Origin: Gammaproteobacteria bacterium
GTDB taxonomy: Bacteria; Pseudomonadota; Gammaproteobacteria; Steroidobacterales; JACDCP01
Length of the DNA stretch: 5,691 nt
Assembly (NCBI GenBank): GCA_013817465.1
Contig: JACDCP010000207.1
Coordinates: forward strand, 1 to 5,691
Direction of reading: 5' to 3'
Shown here one piece after another: positions 1 through 5,347 of the stretch. Both the position numbers and the translations under genes were made by a program. Numbering within the stretch: the first letter of the stretch is position 1; each line of letters starts with the position of its first letter. A model generated the notes under the pieces. That model saw only the letters and a list, made by a program, of their open reading frames with translations. It searched no databases and had not been told where the DNA came from.

Positions 1-533
1 ATCTCACGCCGCGCCGCCACGGTGTCGCCGGCGTCGCGCAGGCAGCGAATCAGGTCCAGACGTTGCGCGGGCGCGCTGCCTGCCGTTGCCTGCGCGGCTA
101 TGCGCGCGATCTCGGCACAATTCTCGACGCCTGCGATCGTTACAGCCCCGGCCGCCACTTTTGCGCTGCCGGCCGCCTCGACAGCGCGCGCTTTTTCGTT
201 GCGCACTTCCGCCGGCAGTCGGCGGGGTTCAGCCGCGGGTGCGGGATGGCGCGTCTCGAAAGTCTTATCGGGCAGAACAGGGTCGACCGGCGCAGTGGTC
301 AGGCGCAGCACGAGCCCGAAGGAAAGCAGCACGATCGCCGCTGCGGACAGCGGGACGAACCAGCGGGCGCGCTTCGATCCGGATTCCCGCGACGCACGCC
401 GGGCACTGCGGATGATCGTTTCGTCGGCGTTGGCGTCCGGCTGCTCGTCCGCGAGCTCGGCATAGGCGCGCGAGAGCGGGGATCCGCCATGCAGATATTC
501 CGCAAACGCCTGTTCATCAGAAAGTTTTTTCAC
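1..533 (-). CDS. Single-pass membrane protein, probable sigma-factor regulator (partial)
   Basis: The 177 visible residues read from a GTG start and run off the left edge, so the C-terminus is missing. Residues 1-57 are a soluble, probably cytoplasmic region (SDEQAFAEYLHGGSPLSRAYAEL). A positively charged stretch, SKRARW, precedes one membrane helix at about 59-77. After it comes an Ala/Pro/Arg/Glu-rich region ending in a helix that includes LDLIRCLRDAG. It follows the sigma factor on the same strand, the usual place for an anti-sigma factor. It lacks the zinc-binding HxxxCxxC motif of classical ZAS anti-sigma factors; its only cysteines are C139 and C164, beyond the membrane helix. I recall uncharacterised proteins with a similar 'YLxGxSPLSRxY' start next to sigma factors, so the regulator role is inference from position and topology. 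The GTG start was chosen because its frame is open to the edge and it overlaps an upstream stop codon (GTGA). A weak GGGG lies 7 bases upstream. Confidence 0.75.
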   Translation of the reverse strand, partial: MKKLSDEQAFAEYLHGGSPLSRAYAELADEQPDANADETIIRSARRASRESGSKRARWFVPLSAAAIVLLSFGLVLRLTTAPVDPVLPDKTFETRHPAPAAEPRRLPAEVRNEKARAVEAAGSAKVAAGAVTIAGVENCAEIARIAAQATAGSAPAQRLDLIRCLRDAGDTVAARRE

Positions 534-556
534 GCTTCGACCCCGATGTTTGACAG

Positions 557-578
557 TTCGAGAACGGCGATTCTCGAA
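557..578 (-). other. Perfect 8-bp stem-loop between sigma factor and partner gene
   Basis: TTCGAGAA and TTCTCGAA are perfect inverted repeats around a 6-base loop. The stem lies between the sigma-factor stop (640) and the GTG start at 533, about 24 bases upstream of that start. No T-run follows on the minus strand, so it does not look like a simple intrinsic terminator. It could tune partner-gene expression through RNA stability or attenuation, or be a protein-binding palindrome. The role is unknown. Confidence 0.4.
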
Positions 579-639
579 AATGGCGATACATCCCGCATCG
601 TGTAACAAGTGGCTGCAAGTGGCGCTTTTCGACAACCTG

Positions 640-1191
640 CTAGATTTCGGCAAGCGTCTTGCGCAGCCGCTGCACCGCGTAGCGCAGGCGGCTCTTCGCG
701 GTTTCCCGTCCGACGCCGGTCGCCTCGCCGATTTCCTCGAGGCTCAGGCCCGCTTCCTCGCGCAGCAGAAAAGCCTCGCGTTGCTCCGCCGGCAGCTTGT
801 CCAGCGCGGCGAGCAACCTGCCGGCGCGCTGGAGATCCTGCGCCCTGGCCTCGGGTCCGACGGCGGGATCGCCCGCGAAGTCGATGCTGTCGACATCCAC
901 TGTCCCGATCGGCCTGTGTTGCTCGCGACGGTAGTGGTCCACGTAACAGTTGTGCGCGATCCGGAAGAGATACGTATTGAACCTGGCCGTCGGCCGATAA
1001 CCGGCGCGGGCTTTGATGACCCGGCTCCAGACCTCCTGAAACAGATCGGCGGCCGTTTCGGCATTCCGGCACTGGCGCAGCAAATATCGATAAAGCGATC
1101 CTTTGTAACGTCCGTAAAGCGCCTCGAAAGCGCCGGCTTCGCCGGACTGATAACGCAGCATGAGCTCGGTGTCGTCGGTCTCTGATGTCAT
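640..1191 (-). CDS. RNA polymerase sigma factor, sigma-70 family (ECF-like)
   Basis: The product is 183 residues, the usual size of a two-domain ECF-type sigma factor that directs RNA polymerase to a specific promoter set. Region 2 covers about 21-90: AFEALYGRYKGSLYRYLLR, then the core-binding DLFQEVWSRVI (49-59), then the -10 recognition helix region ARFNTYLFRIAHNCYVDHYRRE (69-90). A linker rich in Asp, Ala and Arg follows. Region 4 covers about 128-180, with LPAEQREAFLLREEAGLSLEEIGEATGV and the HTH recognition segment GRETAKSRLRYAVQRLRKTL, which contacts the -35. There is no region 1.1 or 3. Upstream in-frame starts exist at 1203 (ATG) and 1209 (TTG), adding 4 or 6 residues. None has a clear ribosome binding site. 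I chose 1191 because MTSETDDTELMLRYQSGEAGAF matches where related proteins usually begin. The next gene downstream is its likely membrane-bound regulator. It is transcribed divergently from the GntR operon. The regulon cannot be told from this window. Confidence 0.93.
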   Translation of the reverse strand: MTSETDDTELMLRYQSGEAGAFEALYGRYKGSLYRYLLRQCRNAETAADLFQEVWSRVIKARAGYRPTARFNTYLFRIAHNCYVDHYRREQHRPIGTVDVDSIDFAGDPAVGPEARAQDLQRAGRLLAALDKLPAEQREAFLLREEAGLSLEEIGEATGVGRETAKSRLRYAVQRLRKTLAEI

Positions 1192-1249
1192 GCGCCGCAG
1201 CATACTCAAAGACGCACGGCATGGTGAACGGCAGGCACCCGCTTGCCAG

Positions 1250-1255
1250 ACTATA
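1250..1255 (-). promoter_or_regulatory. Possible -10 box for the sigma-factor operon
   Basis: Read on the minus strand this is TATAGT, five of six bases of the sigma-70 -10 consensus, about 45-60 bases upstream of the candidate sigma-factor starts. No convincing -35 hexamer lies 16-18 bases further upstream. Either the promoter is weak or activated, or it is used by the ECF factor itself with a different -35, or the match is chance. Confidence 0.25.
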
Positions 1256-1304
1256 AACGCCGGCCGACGGCTTTCGGGTGTACCCGCCGGGCCCGCACGG
1301 GGAT

Positions 1305-1332
1305 TTGCAAAGCAGCAAGTTGGTGTTATAGT
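1305..1332 (+). promoter_or_regulatory. Sigma-70-type promoter of the GntR-ABC operon
   Basis: A TTGCAA -35 box (1305-1310, four of six consensus bases) and a TATAGT -10 box (1327-1332, five of six) are separated by 16 bases. The expected transcription start is about 1338-1340. It reads towards the GntR gene and leaves a leader of roughly 215 bases. The -10 box lies wholly inside the palindrome at 1322-1345, so a bound repressor would block polymerase. Confidence 0.6.
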
Positions 1333-1345
1333 TCACTACAACACC
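1322..1345 (+). promoter_or_regulatory. 24-bp palindromic operator, probably for the GntR regulator
   Basis: The left half GGTGTTATAGTT pairs with the right half CACTACAACACC at 10 of 12 positions outside the central TC step: GGTGTT/AACACC and TAGT/ACTA are perfect, and only 1328/1339 and the central pair fail. The outer form is GGTG-N16-CACC. The site covers the -10 box and the likely transcription start of the operon whose first certain gene encodes a GntR-type HTH protein. Autorepression by GntR-family regulators is common, and YtrA-type operators are long palindromes. Assigning this site to this protein is inference. It also lies within the divergent intergenic region, so it might influence the sigma-factor promoter. 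Confidence 0.65.
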
Positions 1346-1394
1346 GACCTGGGGCGGGGCACAGTGCGCCTTCCCGGGCGAGGAGCGGTCCAAC

Positions 1395-1547
1395 ATGTTA
1401 ACGGGGCTGATAAAAGTACGGAAAAGCGGCAGCCGGCGCCCGCAGCCGGCTCTCATTCTGCCAGTGATGCCGTCGCTGGCCGCGGCGGCCAGCCGGATCG
1501 AAGCGGTTGACGGGCCGGCCGCGCCCGATGCGGCGATGGTTGATTGA
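1395..1547 (+). CDS. Possible 50-residue leader ORF upstream of gntR
   Basis: An ATG at 1395 is preceded by GAGGAG (1380-1385) with a 9-base spacer, the strongest ribosome binding site in this part of the window. The 50-codon frame starts MLTGLIKVRKSGSRRP. It has a basic N-terminal part, then a short hydrophobic run (PALILPVMPSLAAAA, about 18-32), then an acidic/alanine tail ending AAMVD. Its TGA (1545-1547) overlaps the GAGG that serves as the ribosome binding site for the GntR gene, and lies 7 bases before that ATG, an arrangement suited to translational coupling. I recognise no family. It may be a regulatory leader peptide, a tiny membrane or exported protein, or a chance frame in GC-rich leader RNA. 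Confidence 0.35.
   Translation: MLTGLIKVRKSGSRRPQPALILPVMPSLAAAASRIEAVDGPAAPDAAMVD
1431..1451 (+). other. Leader stem-loop 1 (7-bp perfect stem)
   Basis: AGCCGGC and GCCGGCT form a perfect, GC-rich 7-bp stem around the 7-base loop GCCCGCA, inside the operon's 5' leader. The following CTCATTCTG is only weakly T-rich, so it is at most a poor intrinsic terminator or attenuator. It also lies within the possible leader ORF. Confidence 0.35.
1475..1493 (+). other. Leader stem-loop 2 (8-bp perfect stem)
   Basis: GCTGGCCG and CGGCCAGC form a perfect 8-bp stem with a CGG triloop, 23 bases after stem-loop 1. A smaller 5-bp stem, CGGGC/GCCCG (1511-1527), follows. Together they make the untranslated leader unusually structured. 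In DNA this GC-rich, such stems can also arise from coding constraints or chance. Confidence 0.35.
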
Positions 1548-1554
1548 GGCTCGT

Positions 1555-1941
1555 ATGGAACCGAACTGGGAGGACAACCAGCCCATATATCGCCAGCTGC
1601 GCGATCGCGTGGTGGCGATGATCCTCGAAGGGGTGCTCGTGGACGGCGACGCGCTGCCTTCGGTGCGCAACGTCGCCGCCGAATACCGGCTGAACCCGCT
1701 CACAGTGCTCAAGGGATATCAGGCACTCGTCGATGAGGGACTCGTCGAGAAGAAGCGGGGTCTCGGCATGTATGTCACCGCAGGCGCCCGGACCGCGCTG
1801 CGCAAGGATGAGCGCAAGCGCTTTCTCGACGAAGAATGGCCGAAAACGGTGGCCACCATCGAACGCCTCGGCCTCGAGCCCCGCGAATTGCTCGAACGCG
1901 TGCGAACCGCTGGCAATGGAAAAGAGAGGAAGCCTCAATGA
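1555..1941 (+). CDS. GntR-family transcriptional regulator, YtrA-like
   Basis: A 128-residue DNA-binding repressor. The winged helix-turn-helix spans about 10-75: PIYRQLRDRVVAMILEG, then the family signature LPSVRNVAAEYRLNPLTVLKGYQALVDEGLVEKKRGLGMYV. The remaining ~50 residues are a short helical tail (DERKRFLDEEWPKTVATIERLGL), far smaller than the effector domains of FadR, HutC or MocR types. That fits the YtrA subfamily, whose members usually sit beside and repress ABC transporter genes. The start at 1555 has GAGG at 1546-1549 with a 5-base spacer; in-frame ATGs at 1507 and 1528 lack a ribosome binding site and add residues unlike the family. Its stop overlaps the ATPase start (ATGA). The palindrome at 1322-1345 is the likely autoregulatory operator. 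The inducing signal is unknown; some YtrA relatives respond to cell-envelope antibiotics. Confidence 0.92.
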   Translation: MEPNWEDNQPIYRQLRDRVVAMILEGVLVDGDALPSVRNVAAEYRLNPLTVLKGYQALVDEGLVEKKRGLGMYVTAGARTALRKDERKRFLDEEWPKTVATIERLGLEPRELLERVRTAGNGKERKPQ

Positions 1942-2795
1942 CCAGCGTGATTTCCGCGCGCAAGCTGAGCAAACGCTATGGCTCGACCCAGGCCCTCGAC
2001 AATGTCGACCTCGAGATCGGCACCGGGCGCATCGTCGGACTGATCGGGCCGAACGGCGCGGGCAAGACCACCGCGCTCAAGGCGATCCTCGGCCTGACGC
2101 CCTTCCGCGGCTCGCTGCAGGTTCTCGGGCGGGATCCGCGTCGCGAGCGGCACGCTCTCATGAGCGAAACCTGCTTCATCACGGATACGGCAGTCATGCC
2201 ACGCTGGATACGCGTGCGCCAGGTACTCGACTACGTCGCCGGCGTGCATCCAAAATTCGACCGGTCACGCGCCGAGGCCTTTCTCGGCGAGACCGAAGTG
2301 CGACCGGAAGCGAAAGTGAAGTCGTTGTCGAAAGGCATGATCACCCAGCTTCACCTGGCACTGGTGATGGCCGTCGACGCGCGGCTGCTGGTGCTCGATG
2401 AGCCGACCCTCGGCCTCGACATCATCTATCGCAAGCAGTTCTACACCACATTGCTCGGCGACTACTACGACGGCGAGCGCACCATCCTGTTGACCACGCA
2501 TCAGGTCGAGGAAGTCGAGCACATCCTGACCGACCTGGTGTTCATCAATCGCGGCCGGGTCGTGCTCAATGAGACGGTGGAAGCCATGGCGGACAAGTAT
2601 GTGGAAGTCGTCACGCGCCCCGACCAGGCTGCGGCGGCCCGCGAGCTGCACCCGGTCTTCGAACGCCAGATGTTCGGCCGCCCGGTGTTCCTATTCTCCG
2701 GCGTCGAGCGTGAGCGCCTCGCCCCGCTCGGCGAGCCGCGCACACCGAGCATCGCCGACCTGTTCTTTGCGACCGTCAAGGGAGAAGCGGCATGA
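1938..2795 (+). CDS. ABC transporter ATP-binding protein
   Basis: A 285-residue cytoplasmic ATPase that would energise the permease encoded next. Walker A is GPNGAGKTT (37-45). Walker B is LLVLDEPT (150-157), with catalytic E155 and the GLD D-loop. The switch histidine is H188 in TTHQ. The signature motif is SLSKGM (129-134), where canonical ABC proteins have LSGGQ. At the Q-loop position the sequence is SETCFITDTAVMPRW (76-90), with no obvious glutamine. The C-terminal ~75 residues, with IADLFFATVKG near the end, are an extra domain like those of ABC-2-type export ATPases. The ATG overlaps the GntR stop, and GAGAGGA at 1924-1930 is the ribosome binding site; a longer in-frame extension back to 1836 would lie over the GntR coding region and is rejected. 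The substrate is unknown; export or membrane protection is more likely than import because no binding protein is encoded here. Confidence 0.95.
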   Translation: MTSVISARKLSKRYGSTQALDNVDLEIGTGRIVGLIGPNGAGKTTALKAILGLTPFRGSLQVLGRDPRRERHALMSETCFITDTAVMPRWIRVRQVLDYVAGVHPKFDRSRAEAFLGETEVRPEAKVKSLSKGMITQLHLALVMAVDARLLVLDEPTLGLDIIYRKQFYTTLLGDYYDGERTILLTTHQVEEVEHILTDLVFINRGRVVLNETVEAMADKYVEVVTRPDQAAAARELHPVFERQMFGRPVFLFSGVERERLAPLGEPRTPSIADLFFATVKGEAA

Positions 2796-3679
2796 CGCGC
2801 ACTGCCATCACTCTGTTGCGCCGCGAGTTCTGGGAGCACCCGGCACTCTACTTCGGCCCCGTCATTGTGCTCGCTCTGTTTCTGATTGCCGCGTTGTCGG
2901 ATTTCAACCACATCGGAAGCTGGGTCGAGCAGATTGGCGATGCGACGGCGCGCGGCACGCTCGGCGTGGCCCTGGCCGCCATCGGGATGCCGTTCGTGCT
3001 CGTTCTCCTGATCGTCGTGCCGCTCTATCTGCTCGACAGTCTGTACGCGGAGCGCAAGGACCGCAGCATTCTGTTCTGGAAGTCGATGCCGGTCTCCGAT
3101 ACGGCCACCGTGCTGTCGAAGCTCGCCGTCGCAATGCTCGCCGTGCCGCTCGCAACCTGGGTGATCCTGCTGGTTACGCAGTTGCTGCTTCTGGCGATTG
3201 CCGGCATCGCTCTCGCCGTGAGCGACGCGGCCCCGGTGACCCTGCTGCTGCAGCCGCTCGCATTCATGCAGGCGCAGGCGTTGGTCCTCTACGCATTGCT
3301 GGCGGTATCTCTCTGGTATGCGCCCGTTTACGGCTGGTTGCTGCTCGTCTCCGCGTGGTCGAAGCGCGCCGTGTTTCTCTGGGCGACGCTGACGCCGATC
3401 GTCGCGATCGTGCTGGAAAAGAAGCTGCTGCGTTCGGATTACCTCGCGGGATGGGTTGGGGAGCGCCTCTTTGGCGTCTTCCATCTCGGCTTCGTGCTGC
3501 CGCCCTGGTCGCGGAACACGTACACGGATGCCGACACTCTGCAGCAGTCACCGGCGGCGACCGAACTGATCAACGCATCTGCCCTCGTCATGAGCGCCGA
3601 GCTTTGGATCGGCCTGATCGTGGCTGCGGCATTCGTCGCCGCGGCGGTGGGGCTGCGCCGCTACCGCGACGACTCGTAA
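2792..3679 (+). CDS. ABC-2-type transporter permease
   Basis: A 295-residue integral inner-membrane protein. I see about six hydrophobic segments: 20-36, 56-83, 108-143 (long, possibly two helices), 160-186, 192-209 and 269-287. The loop YAERKDRSILFWKSMPVSDTATVLSKL (85-111) is the typical cytoplasmic motif of ABC-2 permeases (ERrd...l..sPvs...vv.sK). A hydrophilic, presumably periplasmic stretch at about 238-266 precedes the last helix, and the protein ends in the basic GLRRYRDDS. The start overlaps the ATPase stop by ATGA, implying coupled translation and one complex, with two permease and two ATPase subunits expected. No second permease gene follows, so it probably forms a homodimer. The substrate cannot be inferred. 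Confidence 0.9.
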   Translation: MTRTAITLLRREFWEHPALYFGPVIVLALFLIAALSDFNHIGSWVEQIGDATARGTLGVALAAIGMPFVLVLLIVVPLYLLDSLYAERKDRSILFWKSMPVSDTATVLSKLAVAMLAVPLATWVILLVTQLLLLAIAGIALAVSDAAPVTLLLQPLAFMQAQALVLYALLAVSLWYAPVYGWLLLVSAWSKRAVFLWATLTPIVAIVLEKKLLRSDYLAGWVGERLFGVFHLGFVLPPWSRNTYTDADTLQQSPAATELINASALVMSAELWIGLIVAAAFVAAAVGLRRYRDDS

Positions 3680-3737
3680 CGGAATCTTGCCGCCAGTAAA
3701 CGAAATCTCCCCGGGAACCGTCGAAAGGATGAGCATC

Positions 3738-4112
3738 GTGAATCGTAAAGCACTGACCGCGACTGTGGCGCTGTCTGCAATGACTGCCGGCTGCGTGCTC
3801 GTCGTCCATCCCGACGAGGAGGGCGAGGGAACGTGGCAATCGGATTGGGAATCCGGCGAGTCGAGCGAGCAGCGCGCCTTCACACCCGACTCCACGTCTC
3901 CGGGTGCTGCAGAGCTCGTCGCGCGCAGCTACGGTGCAGACGACTTGCTGCGCGATGCGGATATCCGCGTGACGGGGCGCGAAGGCGTCGTGTCCCTGCA
4001 CGGCCGGGTACCCAGTCGGGCACACTTCGACCGCGCCGTCGAGCTGGCTCTCGATACCGACAGTGTGACCGCGGTCGAGTCGCGCCTGACCGTAAAAATA
4101 GCCCGGCAATGA
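3738..4112 (+). CDS. BON-domain lipoprotein
   Basis: A 124-residue probable lipoprotein. The N-terminus, NRKALTATVALSAMTAGC, is a signal peptide with a lipobox (TAG-C19; Thr at -3 is less common than Leu). Val at +2 rather than Asp suggests outer-membrane sorting. An acidic, Ser/Glu-rich linker (25-56) leads to one BON domain at about 68-121: DADIRVTGREGVVSLHGRVPSRAHFDRAVELALDTDSVTAVESRLTV, with the conserved Gly-Val-Val-x-Leu-x-Gly strand and the closing V-x-S-x-L-x-V. BON domains are thought to bind membranes or phospholipids at the envelope (OsmY, DolP families). GTG at 3738 is chosen because AGGA (3726-3729) lies 8 bases upstream; the ATG at 3729 overlaps that ribosome binding site and has none of its own. 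The gene starts 58 bases after the permease with no terminator visible, so it is probably in the same operon. Confidence 0.85.
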   Translation: MNRKALTATVALSAMTAGCVLVVHPDEEGEGTWQSDWESGESSEQRAFTPDSTSPGAAELVARSYGADDLLRDADIRVTGREGVVSLHGRVPSRAHFDRAVELALDTDSVTAVESRLTVKIARQ

Positions 4113-4138
4113 ACGCCCGAACAAGAGGAAGATCCGCC

Positions 4139-5347
4139 ATGCAAACTTTGTTCCGCCGCGCCCTGCTGCTGTTTGCCGCGTTGAGTCTCGTCAGCGCTTT
4201 TTTCAGCGCCGCGGCGAATGCAGCAGCGCACGAGGAAACCACGAGCCGCAGCTTTACCGCGCCGAAGGAAACACGCTTCCTGCTCGAGAATCTGGCCGGC
4301 GAAATCGTTATTGAGCGTTCCGCCGGCGATACCCTGGAGCTCGCGGCGCGCACAGTGGCAGAGGCTGGCTCCGAGAAGGAGGCAGCATCACTTGCGCGTT
4401 CCGTCAAGCTCGACATCGACGAAAGCGGCCGGCAGATTGCAGTGCGGACGATGTATCCGCTCGACGACCATGAGATTTACATCTATCGCCCCGAGGGGGC
4501 CGGCCGATTCTCGCACCACACGCGATATCACGATCGCAAGATCCTCGTCACCAGCGAAGAGCGTCGTGGCGGTGTGCATGTGCACACCGATTTCGTACTG
4601 AAAGTGCCGGACGGCGCCCGCGTGAAAGTCGAGAATGTGGCGGGGCGCATCGAGGCTGCGGACCTGAACGCGGATCTGTTTCTCGGCACGGGCGCAGGCG
4701 CCGTCGATGTTTCTGGCGTCACCGGCAAGTTACTGCTTGATACCGGCAGCGCGCCCGTTAGCGTGCGCGAGCATCGTGGTGATGTCATGGCCGATACCGG
4801 CTCGGGCTCGGTGCTCATCGAGGACCTAGCCGGCAACGCCAGCGCCGATACCGGCTCGGGAAGCGTGAGCCTGCGCCGTGTCGAGGGCGATGTGCACGCC
4901 GATACCGGCTCGGGTAGCGTAAAAATCGAGGAGGTCACCGCCGGACGTATCCACGCGGATACAGGATCGGGCAGCGTGTCGCTGCGGGAAGCCACCGGCT
5001 CGCTGCATGCGGACACCGGTTCAGGCAGCGTGCAGGCGGAGGATTTCTTCGCCGGCGAAAGCGTCGAAGTGGATACCGGCAGCGGCTCGGTCGCGCTCGA
5101 AGGCAATCTGGCGGAAGTGCGGCGCCTGCGCATCGATACCGGCAGCGGATCGGTACGCATCCGCACGGCGCAGCTTCCTTCGCTGCACCTGGAAACCTCG
5201 GCCGGTTCCGGTCGGGTGGAGGTCGACCTGCCGGCGCTTTCGGGCGTGCGCAGCGGCCGGCGATATTTCGAAGGCGACGTCGGTGACGGCGACGGCGAGG
5301 CGGTCATCGACACCGGCAGCGGCAGCATCAGTCTGCGCATGCAATAG
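4139..5347 (+). CDS. Secreted DUF4097-type beta-repeat protein with DTGSGSV array
   Basis: A 402-residue exported protein. Residues 1-28 are a Sec signal peptide (basic QTLFRRA, then a long hydrophobic core, then SAAANA before the likely cleavage site). Residues 35-200 are beta-rich: LLENLAGEIVIERSAGDTLEL, a His-rich stretch (DDHEIYIYRP...RFSHHTRYHDRK, GGVHVHTDF), and VPDGARVKVENVAGRIEA. From 201 on, DTGSGSV-like turns recur with Asp at 201, 219, 237, 255, 274, 292, 312, 333 and 391, plus a degenerate ETSAGS copy at 352, in rungs of 18-21 residues. This is the pattern of DUF4097 'putative adhesin' beta-helices. No cell-wall anchor, transmembrane C-terminus or autotransporter domain is visible, so it is probably periplasmic or released. 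The start at 4139 is preceded by AGAGGAAG (4124-4131). An in-frame ATG at 4109 overlaps the BON stop but lacks a ribosome binding site. It follows the BON gene by 26 bases, likely co-transcribed. Function unknown. Confidence 0.88.
   Translation: MQTLFRRALLLFAALSLVSAFFSAAANAAAHEETTSRSFTAPKETRFLLENLAGEIVIERSAGDTLELAARTVAEAGSEKEAASLARSVKLDIDESGRQIAVRTMYPLDDHEIYIYRPEGAGRFSHHTRYHDRKILVTSEERRGGVHVHTDFVLKVPDGARVKVENVAGRIEAADLNADLFLGTGAGAVDVSGVTGKLLLDTGSAPVSVREHRGDVMADTGSGSVLIEDLAGNASADTGSGSVSLRRVEGDVHADTGSGSVKIEEVTAGRIHADTGSGSVSLREATGSLHADTGSGSVQAEDFFAGESVEVDTGSGSVALEGNLAEVRRLRIDTGSGSVRIRTAQLPSLHLETSAGSGRVEVDLPALSGVRSGRRYFEGDVGDGDGEAVIDTGSGSISLRMQ
4739..5329 (+). repeat. Tandem DTGSGSV coding repeats
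   Basis: Each unit opens with a near-identical 21-base core such as GATACCGGCTCGGGCAGCGT, followed by 33-42 more divergent bases. Seven units encode exact DTGSGSV. The first unit (DTGSAPV) and the last (DTGSGSI) are variants, and one copy (ETSAGSG) is degenerate. Units of 18-21 codons match the rung length of a parallel beta-solenoid. Synonymous codons differ among copies (GGCTCGGGC, GGCAGCGGC, GGATCGGGC, GGTTCAGGC), so the array is old and selected at the protein level, not a recent slippage expansion. Confidence 0.85.

Noticed and set aside
481..493. Shared 13-mer GATCCGCCATGCA with 4131-4143
   Set aside because: The match does not extend, and the copies lie in unrelated coding and start-site contexts, so coincidence is the simplest explanation.
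550..1185. Plus-strand 211-codon frame antisense to the sigma factor
   Set aside because: No recognisable domain, no ribosome binding site, and fully opposite a clear gene.
530..1456. Long minus-strand open frame (308 codons) overlapping the sigma factor
   Set aside because: It lies over the well-supported sigma factor in another frame, and its translation is low-complexity Arg/Gly/Pro-rich, typical of shadow frames in GC-rich DNA. Only its last 22 codons are discussed, as a possible leader.
2501..3484. Minus-strand 327-codon frame opposite the ABC genes
   Set aside because: Composition (Gln/Arg/His-rich) is that of an antisense frame, and it overlaps two strongly supported genes.
3833..4138. 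N-terminal extension of the beta-repeat protein
   Set aside because: It overlaps the BON gene in another frame, and the signal peptide and ribosome binding site place the start at 4139.
4739..5329. DTGS as an aspartic-protease active-site motif
   Set aside because: The motif recurs nine times as a beta-turn in a repeat array and lacks the surrounding hydrophobic-hydrophobic-Gly pepsin-type context.
4739..5329. CRISPR-like array
   Set aside because: Repeats are in frame, degenerate at synonymous positions, spaced at 54-63 bases with related 'spacers', and encode a continuous protein.
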